DNA of 64,000 nt, from the IMG/VR virus record IMGVR_UViG_3300046737_000169, positions 1 through 64,000 of that record; one strand, given 5' to 3'. The position numbers were made by a program, and so were the translations under genes. Source of the DNA: a virus. The notes under the pieces were generated by a model that was not told the origin of the DNA, did not search any database, and worked only from the letters and a program-made list of their open reading frames with translations. Below, piece after piece: positions 27,301-35,854 of the stretch; position 1 is the stretch's first letter, and the number at the start of each line of letters is the position of its first letter.

Positions 27301-28248
27301 ACAGAGACGCCCTACCAACTGCACCTGAACCCATTGGGCGGCGGGGTCAACATTGGTCCCGCTACCAACATCCCGGCCTGCGGCTTACAGGTGACCGGCG
27401 TAGGCCAAGGAACTGCCTCCCCAACCTTCCCCACTGGCGCTCAAGGCGCAACCCTGCTTGTAAGTGATTCTCTCGGGCCGGGGGCCAGCGGCGGGATGAT
27501 CGTCTTCGGTGCTCGGGGCGGGGACGGATCAGGCTTCTGCGGAATCAAAGGCTATTACCTCGACGGGGGAGGCAACACTGCCGGGGCGATGGGGTTCATG
27601 ACCCGTAAAGTCAACACCGACACGGTTCTCACTAACGTGATGTGGCTTAGTACCGGCGGCTATCTCGGCATCAATACCACTGGGCCAGCCTGCCACCTGT
27701 CAACCGGCAGCGTCCTGGCCACGATCAAGGTTGCCTCATACGACCTGTCCGGTTCCATGTTCGGCATCGGCGTCCAGAGTGCCGTCCTCACCTTTGGCGC
27801 TGGCATCGGCGAGCAGGGCGCGGCAAACATGACCCTCAGTTCCTCTGGGCATCTTGGCATCGGCATCGGCAACGCTGCGTCTGCGCATCGGCTGTCAGTG
27901 ATCCCAACGGCGGGTGTTAATACCTTCGCGTTGGCATCGCAGCAGGTGAAAATCGGTGAGCCGAGTAACATCGCTGGCTATGCCATGACTCTTGGGTATG
28001 GGGCACCAAGTGGCAGATACGGCGGCACCATCCAGGCATGGGACAACGGTGCAGTGGGCACGTTATACCTAAATCCTGGAGGGGGCAATATCGTCATGGC
28101 AAATTCGGCAGCCTGGGGAGCAGACACCGCGAATATGCCGCTTGGGACAATGATGATCTACTACAATCATACGGACGGTCGATTGTACTTCTACGTTAAG
28201 AGAACTGATTCCCAAACAATAAGACAGACTAACTTGTTATTGACATAG
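24352..28248 (+). CDS. Collagen-like tail fibre with repeated modules, 1,298 aa
   Basis: GTG start, overlapping the upstream stop. Residues about 39-153 are Gly-x-y collagen-like triplets ([14 protein letters not shown] type), which form trimeric rods in phage fibres. After it, two related segments A-x-x-x-L-N-F-[VI]-G-A-G-V-T-A (about 165-225) lead into a repeated module with Q-T-P-W-[LT]-x-D-I (four copies) and I-N-G-V-P-L-S or V-N-G-V-P-L-S. These modules resemble head-binding/fibre shaft units. The C-terminus ([20 protein letters not shown]) has no recognisable chaperone domain. Likely the second host-binding fibre. Confidence 0.8.
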   Translation: MTRTIELDAVIVKPRLNVTIDPAKDFIVSMAAGQPIPGPPGPQGEQGIPGPVGPQGPKGDTGDTGPVGPTGSTGSTGATGPKGDKGDKGDQGIPGNTGSTGATGAQGPQGIPGDPGTPGAQGPQGIQGNPGPTGATGATGPEGPQGIQGVPGPAGVLAVQDEGIALAGRSSLNFVGAGVTATDDGAGNRTTITIPGLTGTGGHVIQDEGTPLTARAALNFIGAGVTASDDVGNSRTNITIASSQTPWLQDINGGNFNLGNVKAIGVGANANPVIAGVYVQTAGAGAAGFRHFDSATTGAGSIIVGNDLGHLGGLILGGSLLATVGLRDVLSFYTQSATPIIFATQEVERMRITAAGLMGIGKTPATYKLEVSGDIDVTGVYRINGVPLSAGASQTPWLQDINAATFKLNNSGGIGIGVASPTQALHVAKADNNDVILVSGSSTSVYMAFQSNATSGRITHFNGSAWGNILLAPFGGKVGIGIPATINYPLDVVGDVNISAGSVYRINGVPLSTGVPTSRQVIAGTGLSGGGALTADVTLSALPMIASGATGRGGTVPTPGATAGTTKFLREDATWGVPVGAAQTPWLTDINGNGKILYSVAAIGIQVASPQVALQIAGQIWSTADTVILEYAAHSSGYGRVGCMSFHPLTLWTNQLERVRILADGKVGIGTANPLNTFQVHAATDQNLGIRHDGAKMGIGTYNDAGTLGVPMSLNASSFEFLTGSVGIGTGNLSTAKLVVQATVDRVLVVRGDPAPFGFPAGMLGPILAGVSSDHSTFEPFTIAGSSINLMTGNVGINTTAPAHRLDVVGNCNVTGQYLVNGVPLSTGGSQTPWTQDIAGGGFTLSSAGAVGFVNVGATVPAGPAIMGGYAGAVMLLVSGTTAIQINNQANNVGIARFHNSAGVSFGTTYYASDPGANALSVEGRIGIGTTTPGSYSAGLTVLAGTAGKQIQILEPGGNGQYRLEIGYAVINGNWGGRIQALVTETPYQLHLNPLGGGVNIGPATNIPACGLQVTGVGQGTASPTFPTGAQGATLLVSDSLGPGASGGMIVFGARGGDGSGFCGIKGYYLDGGGNTAGAMGFMTRKVNTDTVLTNVMWLSTGGYLGINTTGPACHLSTGSVLATIKVASYDLSGSMFGIGVQSAVLTFGAGIGEQGAANMTLSSSGHLGIGIGNAASAHRLSVIPTAGVNTFALASQQVKIGEPSNIAGYAMTLGYGAPSGRYGGTIQAWDNGAVGTLYLNPGGGNIVMANSAAWGADTANMPLGTMMIYYNHTDGRLYFYVKRTDSQTIRQTNLLLT

Positions 28249-28263
28249 AGAAAGAAGGTTCCA

Positions 28264-28551
28264 ATGACTTATACAGAGAGCGCCGCCCTCATGAGCGATC
28301 CGGCGTTCCGGGGCCGTGTGCAAGTGGCCGTCTTGAAGTTCGCTGACTCGATCATGATCGAGGCTTCGAGCGTTCCGGCGCACAATACGCGCGAACGCTG
28401 GGCGATCAATACTATGCAGAACCCGCAGATGGTGGCCATGCAGATACAGCCGCCCACGGTCATGGACCCGGCGGTGCAGACGGCCGGCGGCGCCGTGACT
28501 GACGTGGAGTTGCAAGCCGCGGTGGAAGGGGTTGTGAATAAACTACTCTAA
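28264..28551 (+). CDS. Conserved-type small phage protein, 95 aa
   Basis: Preceded by AAGAAGG. Helical protein with Y-T-E-S-A-A-L-M-x-D-P-x-F-R-G-R-V near the start and N-x-R-x-R-W-A in the middle; such proteins are seen near virion genes of phages, with no known function. The stop overlaps the next ATG by one base. Confidence 0.65.
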   Translation: MTYTESAALMSDPAFRGRVQVAVLKFADSIMIEASSVPAHNTRERWAINTMQNPQMVAMQIQPPTVMDPAVQTAGGAVTDVELQAAVEGVVNKLL

Positions 28552-28898
28552 TGCAGAGTCTGACCTTGCCTTTTTACCAGCGCATCATGTTATGGAATGT
28601 GATCGGAAGCCATGCCGCCCCCAACCTCAAGGAAGCCAGCGTTGGCTTGCGCGTCATCGAGAAACTACGGCTCTCCGACCAGGAGCAGACCGAAAGCGAA
28701 TTTACTATCAACGGCCAGCAATACAACTGGAAGCTGCCCAGCGAAACCTACGGGACCAAGACCGTGGACTTTGAAGGCGACGAGGCGAAGGCTCTGGCCG
28801 CGGCGATCGAGGCCGCGCCTACGCGCGTGATGGACGCCGTCTGGTTGCAACCGATCGTCGACAAGCTGAAGGTCTCCCCCAACGGGGCCGGCGCCTGA
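28551..28898 (+). CDS. Hypothetical protein, 115 aa
   Basis: TAATG coupling to the gene before. Mostly alpha/beta and soluble (FYQRIMLWNVIGSH at the N-terminus, a helical ALAAAIEAAPTRVMDAVWLQ near the end). No family recognised; it probably ends the late operon. Confidence 0.6.
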   Translation: MQSLTLPFYQRIMLWNVIGSHAAPNLKEASVGLRVIEKLRLSDQEQTESEFTINGQQYNWKLPSETYGTKTVDFEGDEAKALAAAIEAAPTRVMDAVWLQPIVDKLKVSPNGAGA

Positions 28899-28996
28899 AG
28901 CGCGAGACCACCAAGAGACTGCTTCTCTTTGCAATGATCCTCTACTGGCTCATCAGCCTCTCCGTCCTCTGGGTTGTGACCAAACCTGCCCGTTGA
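28895..28996 (+). CDS. Possible 33-aa single-span membrane peptide (CTG start)
   Basis: Overlaps the upstream stop as CTGA. The open frame encodes a basic N-terminus followed by one strong hydrophobic span (LLLFAMILYWLISLSVLWVV) and TKPAR. An internal ATG at 28934 would give only 20 residues. It may be a real micro-protein (holin or inhibitor type), but the CTG start makes this tentative. Confidence 0.3.
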   Translation: MKRETTKRLLLFAMILYWLISLSVLWVVTKPAR

Positions 28997-29036
28997 CTTT
29001 GCGCAAGGAAACCCAGCATACTAACGTTGCGCAAGA
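28993..29036 (+). promoter_or_regulatory. Promoter and operator pair before the HTH gene
   Basis: TTGACT (28993-28998), 18-base spacer, CATACT (29017-29022). The palindrome TTGCGCAA occurs twice, inside the spacer (28999-29008 region) and again at 29027-29034 right before the ATG. The predicted transcription start leaves only about 7 bases of leader, so the mRNA would be almost leaderless, as for cI-type repressors. Autoregulation through the two palindromes is likely. Confidence 0.55.
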
Positions 29037-29261
29037 ATGGGCAGCAGTAATGGCTTCGGTTCCGCCTCCGAGAGGCTCGCTACTCTCAAGGCTCACCGCG
29101 GCATCCTCAGCCGCATAGCCGGGCAACTGGGAATGTCTACGGCCGCCGTGTCGCGGACGTATCACGGCGTCACCAGGCAGACCAACCCGCGGATCGTCGA
29201 AGCCATCAGGCGAGCCCTCGCTGAAGCGCGGAAAGCGAAAGAGGTGAGGCTAAATGGCTGA
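29037..29261 (+). CDS. Small HTH DNA-binding regulator, 74 aa
   Basis: One helix-turn-helix (about residues 24-46: LSRIAGQLGMSTAAVSRTYH) flanked by basic segments and ending in a charged tail. Cro/LacI-like in length. It has its own promoter with two TTGCGCAA palindromes and no ribosome-binding site. Its 3' end overlaps the recombination operon. Candidate phage repressor or early-late switch regulator. Confidence 0.75.
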   Translation: MGSSNGFGSASERLATLKAHRGILSRIAGQLGMSTAAVSRTYHGVTRQTNPRIVEAIRRALAEARKAKEVRLNG

Positions 29262-30564
29262 TCAAGAACAGGCCCTGGTGCGGGCCGGAGGAGACGTGAC
29301 GCACACCGCCTATGGCGATGTGACTCATCGCTCCGGAGTAGACGTAGCTGCTGCGACCCAGGCGGCACACGCCCAGGCCGCGGTGCAGGCGCGCTACGTG
29401 ATGGCGATCCAGCGCCCGCGCAACGAGGCGAACTTCCGCTCGAAGCTCCTGCTCGAAGTGGACAATCCGGACTTCGCGGCAATCTGTGAATATCGCAGGC
29501 CGGTGGGCAAGGAGAAGAACGCGCAAGGCCAGTGGGTCGACAAGATTGCCACGGGCCCTTCGATCCATCTGTTGCGCACGGCGCTGAGGCTCTTCGGGAA
29601 CAATGGCAGCGAGCCGGCGGTCATCACAGAAACACCGGATCTGCGGATCGGATCGATCACGATTTCTGACTATGAAAATAATTTCCACGTCGTGAGGACA
29701 TTCGTCATTGAAAAAAGGATCGAGAAGCGCGGCTACGAGAACCGCCGGACCAAGCAGGTAGAGCCGCCGCCCGGCCGGGAGATCCTCGGCACGCGCATAA
29801 ACACTGACGGCGAAGAAGTGTACATCGTCCGGATGAACCTGGACGAATTGAGGAAAGAGGAACTTCGTCAGACCGCGCTCGCCAAGCGCGCCGCCGCCGA
29901 GGAGTTCTTGCCCAGGCATATCATTCGGGCCGCTTTAATGAGGGCGGTAGGTGTGATGAAGGATGCGGACGCCAAAGATCCGGCGGCCGCGAAGAACCGG
30001 ATGATCGATGCCTTCGTCGAACTCAAGATCATGGCCAGCGACCTGGAACACTACCTCGGCCATTCGCTCGACCGGCTCTCGACCGACGAGTTGGCCACGC
30101 TGCGCGGTGTCTATTCCCGCCTCTCGAATGAGGAGGTCACCTGGGAAGAGTGCCTCGCCGAGCGCAACCCGGCAGGCAGTACCGAGGAAGCCGAGAAGGT
30201 GCGCGCCCAAAAGCTCGCCGCACTCACCGGCCAGGCTCAAACAGTAACCCACACAGAAGAAGCGAAGGGTAAAAGCGGGGGTGAGAATCCATCTGGCGAG
30301 GCGAAGGTTCCAACTTCGACCGAGCAAGGACCGGTTGGAACGGTCAAAACAGTGGACGCCCCCGCTCCGGACAAACGCTACATCTCGACCGACCAGGCGC
30401 AGGAGTTCGCCCAGGTGATCCACGCCAATAACCTCGACGACGAGCAGATCGCCAAGCTCGTGAAAGCCGGGGGCGCGGATCGCTACGACCAGATGAGGCC
30501 GGACCTCTTCGAGGTGGTCCTGAAGATGGCCCGCGCGACCAAGGGGAAGGGGAACAAGAAATGA
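29254..30564 (+). CDS. Phage recombination/annealing-type protein, 436 aa
   Basis: The N-terminal half has A-V-Q-A-R-Y-V-M-A-I-Q-R-P-R-N-E, then E-Y-R-R-P-V-G and G-P-S-I-H-L. This is the signature of a common phage family with V-Q-A-R-Y and [IT]-x-G-P-S-I that sits in recombination operons and is often proposed to act like a single-strand annealing protein. Residues 300-370 are a polar linker and the C-terminus is helical. The next gene overlaps by four bases and encodes an SbcC-like ATPase. The annealing role is inferred from context only. Confidence 0.55.
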   Translation: MADQEQALVRAGGDVTHTAYGDVTHRSGVDVAAATQAAHAQAAVQARYVMAIQRPRNEANFRSKLLLEVDNPDFAAICEYRRPVGKEKNAQGQWVDKIATGPSIHLLRTALRLFGNNGSEPAVITETPDLRIGSITISDYENNFHVVRTFVIEKRIEKRGYENRRTKQVEPPPGREILGTRINTDGEEVYIVRMNLDELRKEELRQTALAKRAAAEEFLPRHIIRAALMRAVGVMKDADAKDPAAAKNRMIDAFVELKIMASDLEHYLGHSLDRLSTDELATLRGVYSRLSNEEVTWEECLAERNPAGSTEEAEKVRAQKLAALTGQAQTVTHTEEAKGKSGGENPSGEAKVPTSTEQGPVGTVKTVDAPAPDKRYISTDQAQEFAQVIHANNLDDEQIAKLVKAGGADRYDQMRPDLFEVVLKMARATKGKGNKK

Positions 30565-31901
30565 CCCGCCGCCTCAAGTCTGTTGAAATAAAGAACGTTA
30601 AGGGTATCGAATCGCTCACCTTTAGCACCGGCGCCGTGACGGTCCTACGCGGGCGGAACGGCGCCGGGAAATCATCCGCCATCGACGCGCTGGTGAGTGT
30701 CTTTGAGGGAGGCCACGATCCGGCGTTGATCAGGACAGGGGCGAAAGAGGGATCTATCGCCCTGATCCTCGACGACGGCGTGACCATCAAGAAGACCATC
30801 AAGCCGGAGCGCTCGGTCCTGGAGGTCAGGACCGCCGACAAAGGCAAGGTCTCGGCGGAAGCGACCTACGTCAAGAAGCTCGCCAGCGGGCTGAAGTTCA
30901 ACCCGGCCGCCTTCATCTCGATCTCAGGGAAGGAGCGGGCCGCCGAGCTTAGTAAGGTCATGCCGGTGCAGTTCAACGGCAAGGAGGTGAACGCCGCGGC
31001 GAACGAAGCGATCCTCTCCGAGGGCGAAGTGATCGACCAGCAACGCTTCACCCAGATCAGGGACGGGCGCTACGCCTCCAGGACCGACGTGCGGCGCGAG
31101 CAGGAAGCCGCCGAGGGGTTCATCATCGAGACCGAGAAGAGCCTCCCCACGGGCACCAGCGCCTCCTGGCAGGGCGTCGTAGAGATGCTCCGCATCCAGG
31201 TGGGCGAAGCCAAGGCCGGCCTGGAGCGCGAGATTGCCGAGATCGATCGCATGGCTTCCCAGGTGGTCGACGGCCTGCGTGAAGAGCGCGATACCCAGGC
31301 CCGCAAGCTGGAGCAGGAGTACAGAGCCGCCCTGCTAGCCGTCGAAACCAAGTTCCGCGACGAATATGAGCGCGTCATGCTGGGCGTGAACGTCCGGGTA
31401 ACCGAGTTTCGCGAGGCGTCCGCCGCTCAACTCGAGGATCTCTCTACTTCACTCGGCCAAGCCGAGCAATCCCTCGCCGATCAGAACCGCGTCGAAGGCC
31501 AGCGCCAACAACTGGAGAAGATGCGGAAGTCTGCCCAGACCTTGCAGGCGCGGTGGGTCCAACTCGACGGCGCCGTGAAGGGGCTCGACAAGCTCAAGAG
31601 TGAGAAGCTCGCGACACTTCCCATTCCTGGCCTCGAAGTGAGGCTCGACGACCGGAACATGCCGGAGGTCTTTGTCGAAGGCACGCCCTGGCCGCACGTA
31701 AATAAGTCGATGCAGTGCAAGATCGCCATCACGATCGCCGCGCAGGCCCTCGGCGAACTGCCGCTGATGGTGCTCGATGAGGCGGAAGTCCTGGACGACG
31801 ACAGTATGAAGTTACTCACCGAGGCGGCCAAAGACCTGGGGCTCCAGGTCATCATGGCGCGCGTCGAATCCGGCGCCGAGCTACAGGCGGTGGAGGCGTA
31901 A
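30561..31901 (+). CDS. SbcC/Rad50/RecF-like AAA ATPase, 446 aa
   Basis: Walker A G-R-N-G-A-G-K-S at about residues 32-39, preceded by the usual beta-strand/loop (IKNVKGIESL). A helical coiled region lies at 190-340, and the C-terminal Walker B-like segment PLMVLDEAE is followed by a D-loop-type acidic run. It is shorter than bacterial SbcC because the coiled-coil arms are short. It probably works with the neighbouring annealing-type protein in double-strand-break processing or recombination. Confidence 0.8.
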   Translation: MTRRLKSVEIKNVKGIESLTFSTGAVTVLRGRNGAGKSSAIDALVSVFEGGHDPALIRTGAKEGSIALILDDGVTIKKTIKPERSVLEVRTADKGKVSAEATYVKKLASGLKFNPAAFISISGKERAAELSKVMPVQFNGKEVNAAANEAILSEGEVIDQQRFTQIRDGRYASRTDVRREQEAAEGFIIETEKSLPTGTSASWQGVVEMLRIQVGEAKAGLEREIAEIDRMASQVVDGLREERDTQARKLEQEYRAALLAVETKFRDEYERVMLGVNVRVTEFREASAAQLEDLSTSLGQAEQSLADQNRVEGQRQQLEKMRKSAQTLQARWVQLDGAVKGLDKLKSEKLATLPIPGLEVRLDDRNMPEVFVEGTPWPHVNKSMQCKIAITIAAQALGELPLMVLDEAEVLDDDSMKLLTEAAKDLGLQVIMARVESGAELQAVEA

Positions 31902-31902
31902 C

Positions 31903-32346
31903 TTGGCCGGCAGCCTCGATCAGGTATGTAGGTTCTTCGGAATAGGTAAGGCTGGTGTCTCGAAACCGGAGGTGGTTCAACCGATGGGTATCAAAGACCA
32001 AAAACGTTTCGCGGAATTGGACGCGCTGATCAAGGCCGGCTATGGTAACACTCCGCAGGATAAGATCCCGATCGAGGTGCTCGACGCCGTCGAAGCCGGC
32101 GAAGATATCCCTCACAAGGGGCCGGACGAACGGGACGACCGCTGGGCCAGGGAGGTGGGGGAGCCTCTCCGGCCGCCGGCCGAGCGCCCCCCGCTGCCGC
32201 CGGGCAAGCGGGTGACCACCCAGGCGCAGCGCGATCGCATCAATGAGCGCGCCAGGGCCCGGTGGTTTTACAAGTACGGGCCGCGTGACCGGCCAGAGAA
32301 GAAAGAAGGAACCAACGAATGCCAGGATGCCTGTTCCGCGGAGTAG
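31903..32346 (+). CDS. Hypothetical protein in recombination operon, 147 aa
   Basis: TTG start directly after the ATPase stop. The N-terminus could be a small helical domain (LDQVCRFFGIGKAG). The middle is Pro-rich and the C-terminus basic (INERARARWFYKYGPRDR). The 3' end overlaps the next gene by 28 bases. Function unknown. Confidence 0.5.
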   Translation: MAGSLDQVCRFFGIGKAGVSKPEVVQPMGIKDQKRFAELDALIKAGYGNTPQDKIPIEVLDAVEAGEDIPHKGPDERDDRWAREVGEPLRPPAERPPLPPGKRVTTQAQRDRINERARARWFYKYGPRDRPEKKEGTNECQDACSAE

Positions 32347-32822
32347 AGATACTCCACTTAGAACTGCGGGGGATGGAGAATGCCTTCATGACCTCGATGA
32401 AGATGCGAGCCACGCTTTCCCAACCTGTCGCAAAGGAGATGGGTTGGGAGGCGCTGTTAGAGGCGGACGGCTGGGGGCCCAGTTGCGACCTCAAGTCCAG
32501 CGTGGGGAAGGGCAGCGGCACCTTTAAGCCGCATGGCAAGGGCGATGGGGCGATGTCGATCGAGTTCGATTCGATCGTCAAGTTTAAGGGGATCGAGAGC
32601 AACAACGATGCGGGAGGCAACAAGGCCAAGCATAGCGTCGAGTTCGTGCTCAAGACCTCCGGCAAGGACGCCCTGGCGACCCTCTCCCGGTACTGGATGG
32701 ACAATCAGCGCATATTCCACCACCTCCAGGTAAAATTTCATGAATTATTGGACGGCCCCCCCGCGTCTGGGAAGCCCGAGGGTAAGGCCGAGGGTAAGGC
32801 CAGCGCCGGCCTTGAGGAGTAA
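32319..32822 (+). CDS. Hypothetical beta-rich protein, 167 aa
   Basis: AAGAAAGAAGGAA precedes the ATG. The N-terminal two-thirds are beta-rich with G/K-rich loops (SSVGKGSGTFKPHGKGDGAM). The C-terminus has low-complexity GKPEGKAEGKASAG repeats. Position between the ATPase and ParB suggests a DNA-associated role, possibly single-strand binding, but no family motif is visible. Confidence 0.5.
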   Translation: MPGCLFRGVEILHLELRGMENAFMTSMKMRATLSQPVAKEMGWEALLEADGWGPSCDLKSSVGKGSGTFKPHGKGDGAMSIEFDSIVKFKGIESNNDAGGNKAKHSVEFVLKTSGKDALATLSRYWMDNQRIFHHLQVKFHELLDGPPASGKPEGKAEGKASAGLEE

Positions 32823-33686
32823 ATGAAGCTCGAACAGGTTCCGATCGCCAAGATCAAAGTAAGCGGTTTCCGGTACAGGCGGGACGCCGGCGACATCGAG
32901 GCTCTGGCGGCGAACATCGCCGAGCTTGGATTGCTCCAGCCCGTGGGTATCGACAAGTACTACCAGTTGATTTACGGGGCCCGGCGCCTGGAAGCCTGCC
33001 AGTTGCACCTCAACTGGGAGAAGATCCCGGCGGTCATCGTCGATATCGACTCGGTCTTGGCGGGCGAGTATTCCGAGAACGAGTTCCGTAAGAGCTTCAC
33101 GCCGTCCGAGCGATCGGCGATCGGGGCGGCCCTCGAAAAGGAGCTTGCCGGGCGGCATGGCGGCGATCGTACAAAGGGAGCAATTGCATCTCTTGCTAAG
33201 GGGAAGACGACCACCCTCGCCGCCAAGCGGGCCGGGTTCAAGAGCCGGGATACCTACCAGCGCGCCAAGGCCGTCGTCGCCAAGGGCGCTCCCGAGCTTG
33301 TGGCCGCAATGGATGCGGGCAAGGTCTCTATCGACGCGGCCGCCAAAATCGCCTCGCAGCCGAAAGAAGAGCAGAAGCGGATCGTCTCGCTGCCCAAGGA
33401 GCGCCAGCGCGAGATCGTCAACCGCATCCGGAAAACGAAGGCCGACAAGGAGAAGAGCGAGAAGCGCTCCTTTGATCTGCGGGTCTACCGCGGGCTCCAT
33501 GACGCGGTCTCGTTCGTTGCGGACCATCATCAAGATCCCAAGTCCACCTGGGAGGGCTTGCAGCGCGTGAGCGCCTATAAGTTCTCCGAGAACCTCCACC
33601 TCGCCATTGCCTGCTTAGTCAGATTACAAAAGGAGCACCCGAATGCCCCAAGAAAACCTGGGCTTGTTGCGAAGGCAACTCGTTAA
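32823..33686 (+). CDS. ParB-like (ParB/Srx fold) protein, 287 aa
   Basis: Start directly abuts the upstream stop. N-terminal ParB/Srx domain: V-P-I-A-K-I-K, then L-A-A-N-I-A-E-L-G-L-L-Q-P-V-G, and G-A-R-R-L-E-A (the ParB box II-like G-x-R-R). Then E-N-E-F-R-K-S-F-T-P-S-E and an HTH segment (about 105-150). There is no ParA nearby, so a regulatory or CTP-dependent DNA-binding role is more likely than plasmid partition. Overlaps the next gene by 44 bases. Confidence 0.8.
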   Translation: MKLEQVPIAKIKVSGFRYRRDAGDIEALAANIAELGLLQPVGIDKYYQLIYGARRLEACQLHLNWEKIPAVIVDIDSVLAGEYSENEFRKSFTPSERSAIGAALEKELAGRHGGDRTKGAIASLAKGKTTTLAAKRAGFKSRDTYQRAKAVVAKGAPELVAAMDAGKVSIDAAAKIASQPKEEQKRIVSLPKERQREIVNRIRKTKADKEKSEKRSFDLRVYRGLHDAVSFVADHHQDPKSTWEGLQRVSAYKFSENLHLAIACLVRLQKEHPNAPRKPGLVAKATR

Positions 33687-34200
33687 TATCGCCAAAGAAG
33701 AGGTTCGGGCTAGTCTGCGGACTGGCAAGACCGACCGGGAGACCGTGGCGCTGAGAGTCGAAGACCGCGCTTCGACCCTCCTCACGAAACTGGCGCCCGT
33801 GATGGTGAGCGCAGAGTTGCGTAACATCGTCGCGCACTTACTCAAGAAGACAGATATCCGCAGCGGCGAAGAAGAGGAAGAGAAGGCCACCAGCGAAACC
33901 TACCGCCAGATGGAGTTAGCTGAGATGGATGAGTTCCGGGGCATCGACCCGAATGTCACTTATGTGGACAAGCCCGGCCATGTGGCCTACATACCGTACC
34001 TGAAGACCAGGCAGGCGCAGCGCGCGGCGGCCCTGAAATACCTCGACCAGGGCATTGCGGCCGACTTGGAGAAGCGCCAGGCGATGGAAGCCGGCAACGA
34101 CTTCGCCGATACGCTGGTGGAGCTCTACGGGGACGAAGAACTCCTCGATCTCTACGTGAAGTGGAAGACCGCCGATGATGAGCGGGCGTCCAGCGAATGA
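33643..34200 (+). CDS. Hypothetical helical protein, 185 aa
   Basis: AAAGGAG upstream of the ATG, which lies inside the 3' end of the ParB gene. Helical and acidic (GEEEEEKATSE in the middle) with a hydrophobic helix (ADTLVELYGDEELLDLYV) near the end. No family recognised. Overlaps the resolvase gene by ATGA. Confidence 0.55.
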   Translation: MPQENLGLLRRQLVNIAKEEVRASLRTGKTDRETVALRVEDRASTLLTKLAPVMVSAELRNIVAHLLKKTDIRSGEEEEEKATSETYRQMELAEMDEFRGIDPNVTYVDKPGHVAYIPYLKTRQAQRAAALKYLDQGIAADLEKRQAMEAGNDFADTLVELYGDEELLDLYVKWKTADDERASSE

Positions 34201-34901
34201 ACGCCCTGGATACCTGGCGCGCGAGCCTCCCAGACACTCCCGAGGAGCGGCTTCCCAAGCCGCTCAAGTTAGTAATACCTGGCGCTCCGCGTACGAAAAA
34301 GAACAGCCCGGTCCTGATTACTGGAATGACCGATGCCTGGCTGAAGGACTTAGTCATGGACTTCCAACGGGAGTTAGTACCGATCCGGTTCCAGGAGGAG
34401 GCAACCGTCCTCGAATGGCTCCGCAACCGCGAGACGGCCCTGCCGCACCCGAAGTTACTCCCGTCCCAGGCTTACCGGGACTGGGAAGCGGCTGCGATCA
34501 AAGGTGTCTTGCCGGAGCTAGAACCGCTGCGGAAGTATTTCCCGATTAACTACTCCTGTCACTTACTCGCCAAGGTATACCGCGAGCGCGATGCCGGCGA
34601 TTGGTGCGGCTACATGCAGGGCATTGGTGACTTCCTGGAGGACATTGGCGTCCTCGAAGACGACGTGCTCCTGCGCTCGTTCGATGGCAGCCGGCTGCTC
34701 AAAGATGCGGAGAATCCCAGGATCGAATTATGGCTCTTGCCGTATTACCAGGAAACCGGCATGGGGCTGTTCGAGCTACCAGCCAGGGAATGGGCCCAGC
34801 ATGAGGAGCCGGAGCCCGAGGAAGTCGTCTCGGCCGACGAGGAGCAGCGCAGGACCGGGTCCATCCTATACAGCATCTACGGCGGGCGCCGGCATGGATA
34901 G
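34197..34901 (+). CDS. RusA-like Holliday-junction resolvase, 234 aa
   Basis: RusA-family signature: an N-terminal P-G-A-P-R-T-K-K-N-S motif, and a C-terminal block with G-D-W-C, then G-D-F-L-E-D-I-G-V-L-E-D-D, providing the acidic metal ligands. RusA proteins cut four-way junctions made during phage recombination and packaging. It is longer than E. coli RusA (120 aa) because of an insert of about 80 residues (45-115) and a C-terminal tail. Fits the ParB/SbcC recombination operon. Confidence 0.8.
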   Translation: MNALDTWRASLPDTPEERLPKPLKLVIPGAPRTKKNSPVLITGMTDAWLKDLVMDFQRELVPIRFQEEATVLEWLRNRETALPHPKLLPSQAYRDWEAAAIKGVLPELEPLRKYFPINYSCHLLAKVYRERDAGDWCGYMQGIGDFLEDIGVLEDDVLLRSFDGSRLLKDAENPRIELWLLPYYQETGMGLFELPAREWAQHEEPEPEEVVSADEEQRRTGSILYSIYGGRRHG

Positions 34902-35100
34902 GCCAAAGATCATCACCGACCCGACAATCCCCGCGAACATGATCTACTTCATGCCTGACCGCGTGATCGAACAGCTAGCGGACTTAGCTCTCGCGAAGTT
35001 CTGGGGCCGGATCAGCAACGAACAGTTCGAGCGCCGCATGGACGGGATCGTCGAAGAGTACAAGCGCCATATAGGCGTCGTCAGGAACATCGGTGGATAG
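34894..35100 (+). CDS. Hypothetical protein, 68 aa
   Basis: The ATG at 34894 was chosen because the longer frame overlaps the RusA gene. The product is amphipathic and helical (MPDRVIEQLADLALAKFWGR) with an N-terminal I-T-D-P-T-I-P-A. It overlaps its neighbours on both sides, so it belongs to the same operon. Function unknown. Confidence 0.5.
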   Translation: MDRPKIITDPTIPANMIYFMPDRVIEQLADLALAKFWGRISNEQFERRMDGIVEEYKRHIGVVRNIGG

Positions 35101-35251
35101 CAACTGGAAGGACGCCACCGTGGACGAGATCGCGCAGGAGCTTGCCGCTGGGTTTGTTTATCTAGCGAGCAGGATTCGGCAGGAAGATACTGGCGAGGAC
35201 ATCGAGAGTTGTATTCGCCAAATGACAAAAGCGTGGAATAAAGGAAAATGA
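35093..35251 (+). CDS. Hypothetical protein, 52 aa
   Basis: GTG start overlapping the preceding stop. The sequence DEIAQELAAGFVYLASRIRQ suggests a single helix; the stop overlaps the next ATG (ATGA). Too short for family assignment. Confidence 0.45.
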   Translation: MDSNWKDATVDEIAQELAAGFVYLASRIRQEDTGEDIESCIRQMTKAWNKGK

Positions 35252-35643
35252 AAGAACTTACTCAGCACATAGTCGAAGGTGATTCGGCGAATCACCAACT
35301 GAAGATCCAGGTGATGGACGAGCCAGGCGCCGGCGGTGCGTGCCACCGCTACGAAGTTACTGGCTTTAACACCGAGACTAACAAGTCCAAGGAAGGGGCC
35401 GCGTCGAACGGCGTTGTGATCCTATTCCAGAACGGGCCCATCAAGGAGGTTGGCGTCAATGGCGTCACCCATGAGGCGCTCCTGACCATAGTGATCGATC
35501 GCCTCGTAGCGTTTCAGGAAGGGCCGTTCTACTGCTCTGAGAATCAGTTGGCTCTGCAGCACGCAGCGCACTGCCTGAACGCGCTGCAGCTTCGCACCAA
35601 GGCTCGCATCGCCCGCGGCGTGGAAGGGACTCACGAGAAATAA
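35248..35643 (+). CDS. Candidate Acb2/Tad1-type anti-defence protein, 131 aa
   Basis: Shows F-Q-N-G-P-I-K-E-V-G-V-N-G-V-T, then I-V-I-D-R-L-x-x-F-Q-x-G-P-F-Y-C-S-E-N, then a helical hairpin ending R-G-V-E-G-T-H. This pattern is widespread in phages and, as I recall, is annotated as an Acb2/Tad1 domain. Members bind cyclic (oligo)nucleotides and blunt CBASS or Thoeris signalling. The next gene carries a related-looking short hairpin. No test of binding is possible from sequence; the call rests on remembered family pattern. Confidence 0.55.
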   Translation: MKELTQHIVEGDSANHQLKIQVMDEPGAGGACHRYEVTGFNTETNKSKEGAASNGVVILFQNGPIKEVGVNGVTHEALLTIVIDRLVAFQEGPFYCSENQLALQHAAHCLNALQLRTKARIARGVEGTHEK

Positions 35644-35644
35644 C

Positions 35645-35854
35645 ATGGAACCTATCATGCAGTTTTTCGCCTACACACATCTGCCGCTTCACTTGCAGGA
35701 TGTAAGTGAACCGTTCTGCGCGCTGGCCCAGACGATTGTGGCAAGTCTACCGAGGAACCCGGAGCGTACCGTAGCTCTGCGAAAGCTCCTCGAAGCAAAG
35801 GACGCCGCCGTACGTGCCAAGCTCTACAAAGAAAACGAAGCTCCCCAAGGCTAA
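35645..35854 (+). CDS. Candidate Acb2-like helical-hairpin protein, 69 aa
   Basis: Begins with F-F-A-Y-T-H-L-P-L-H-L-Q-D-V-S and ends with R-N-P-E-R-T-V-A-L-R-K-L-L-E-A-K-D-A-A-V-R-A (shown residue by residue), a conserved phage pattern resembling the Acb2-type helical hairpin (R-x-x-A-L-x-K-L-E-E-A). It directly follows another candidate anti-defence gene, so the pair probably works together or against related signals. Overlaps the next gene by 41 bases. Confidence 0.5.
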   Translation: MEPIMQFFAYTHLPLHLQDVSEPFCALAQTIVASLPRNPERTVALRKLLEAKDAAVRAKLYKENEAPQG

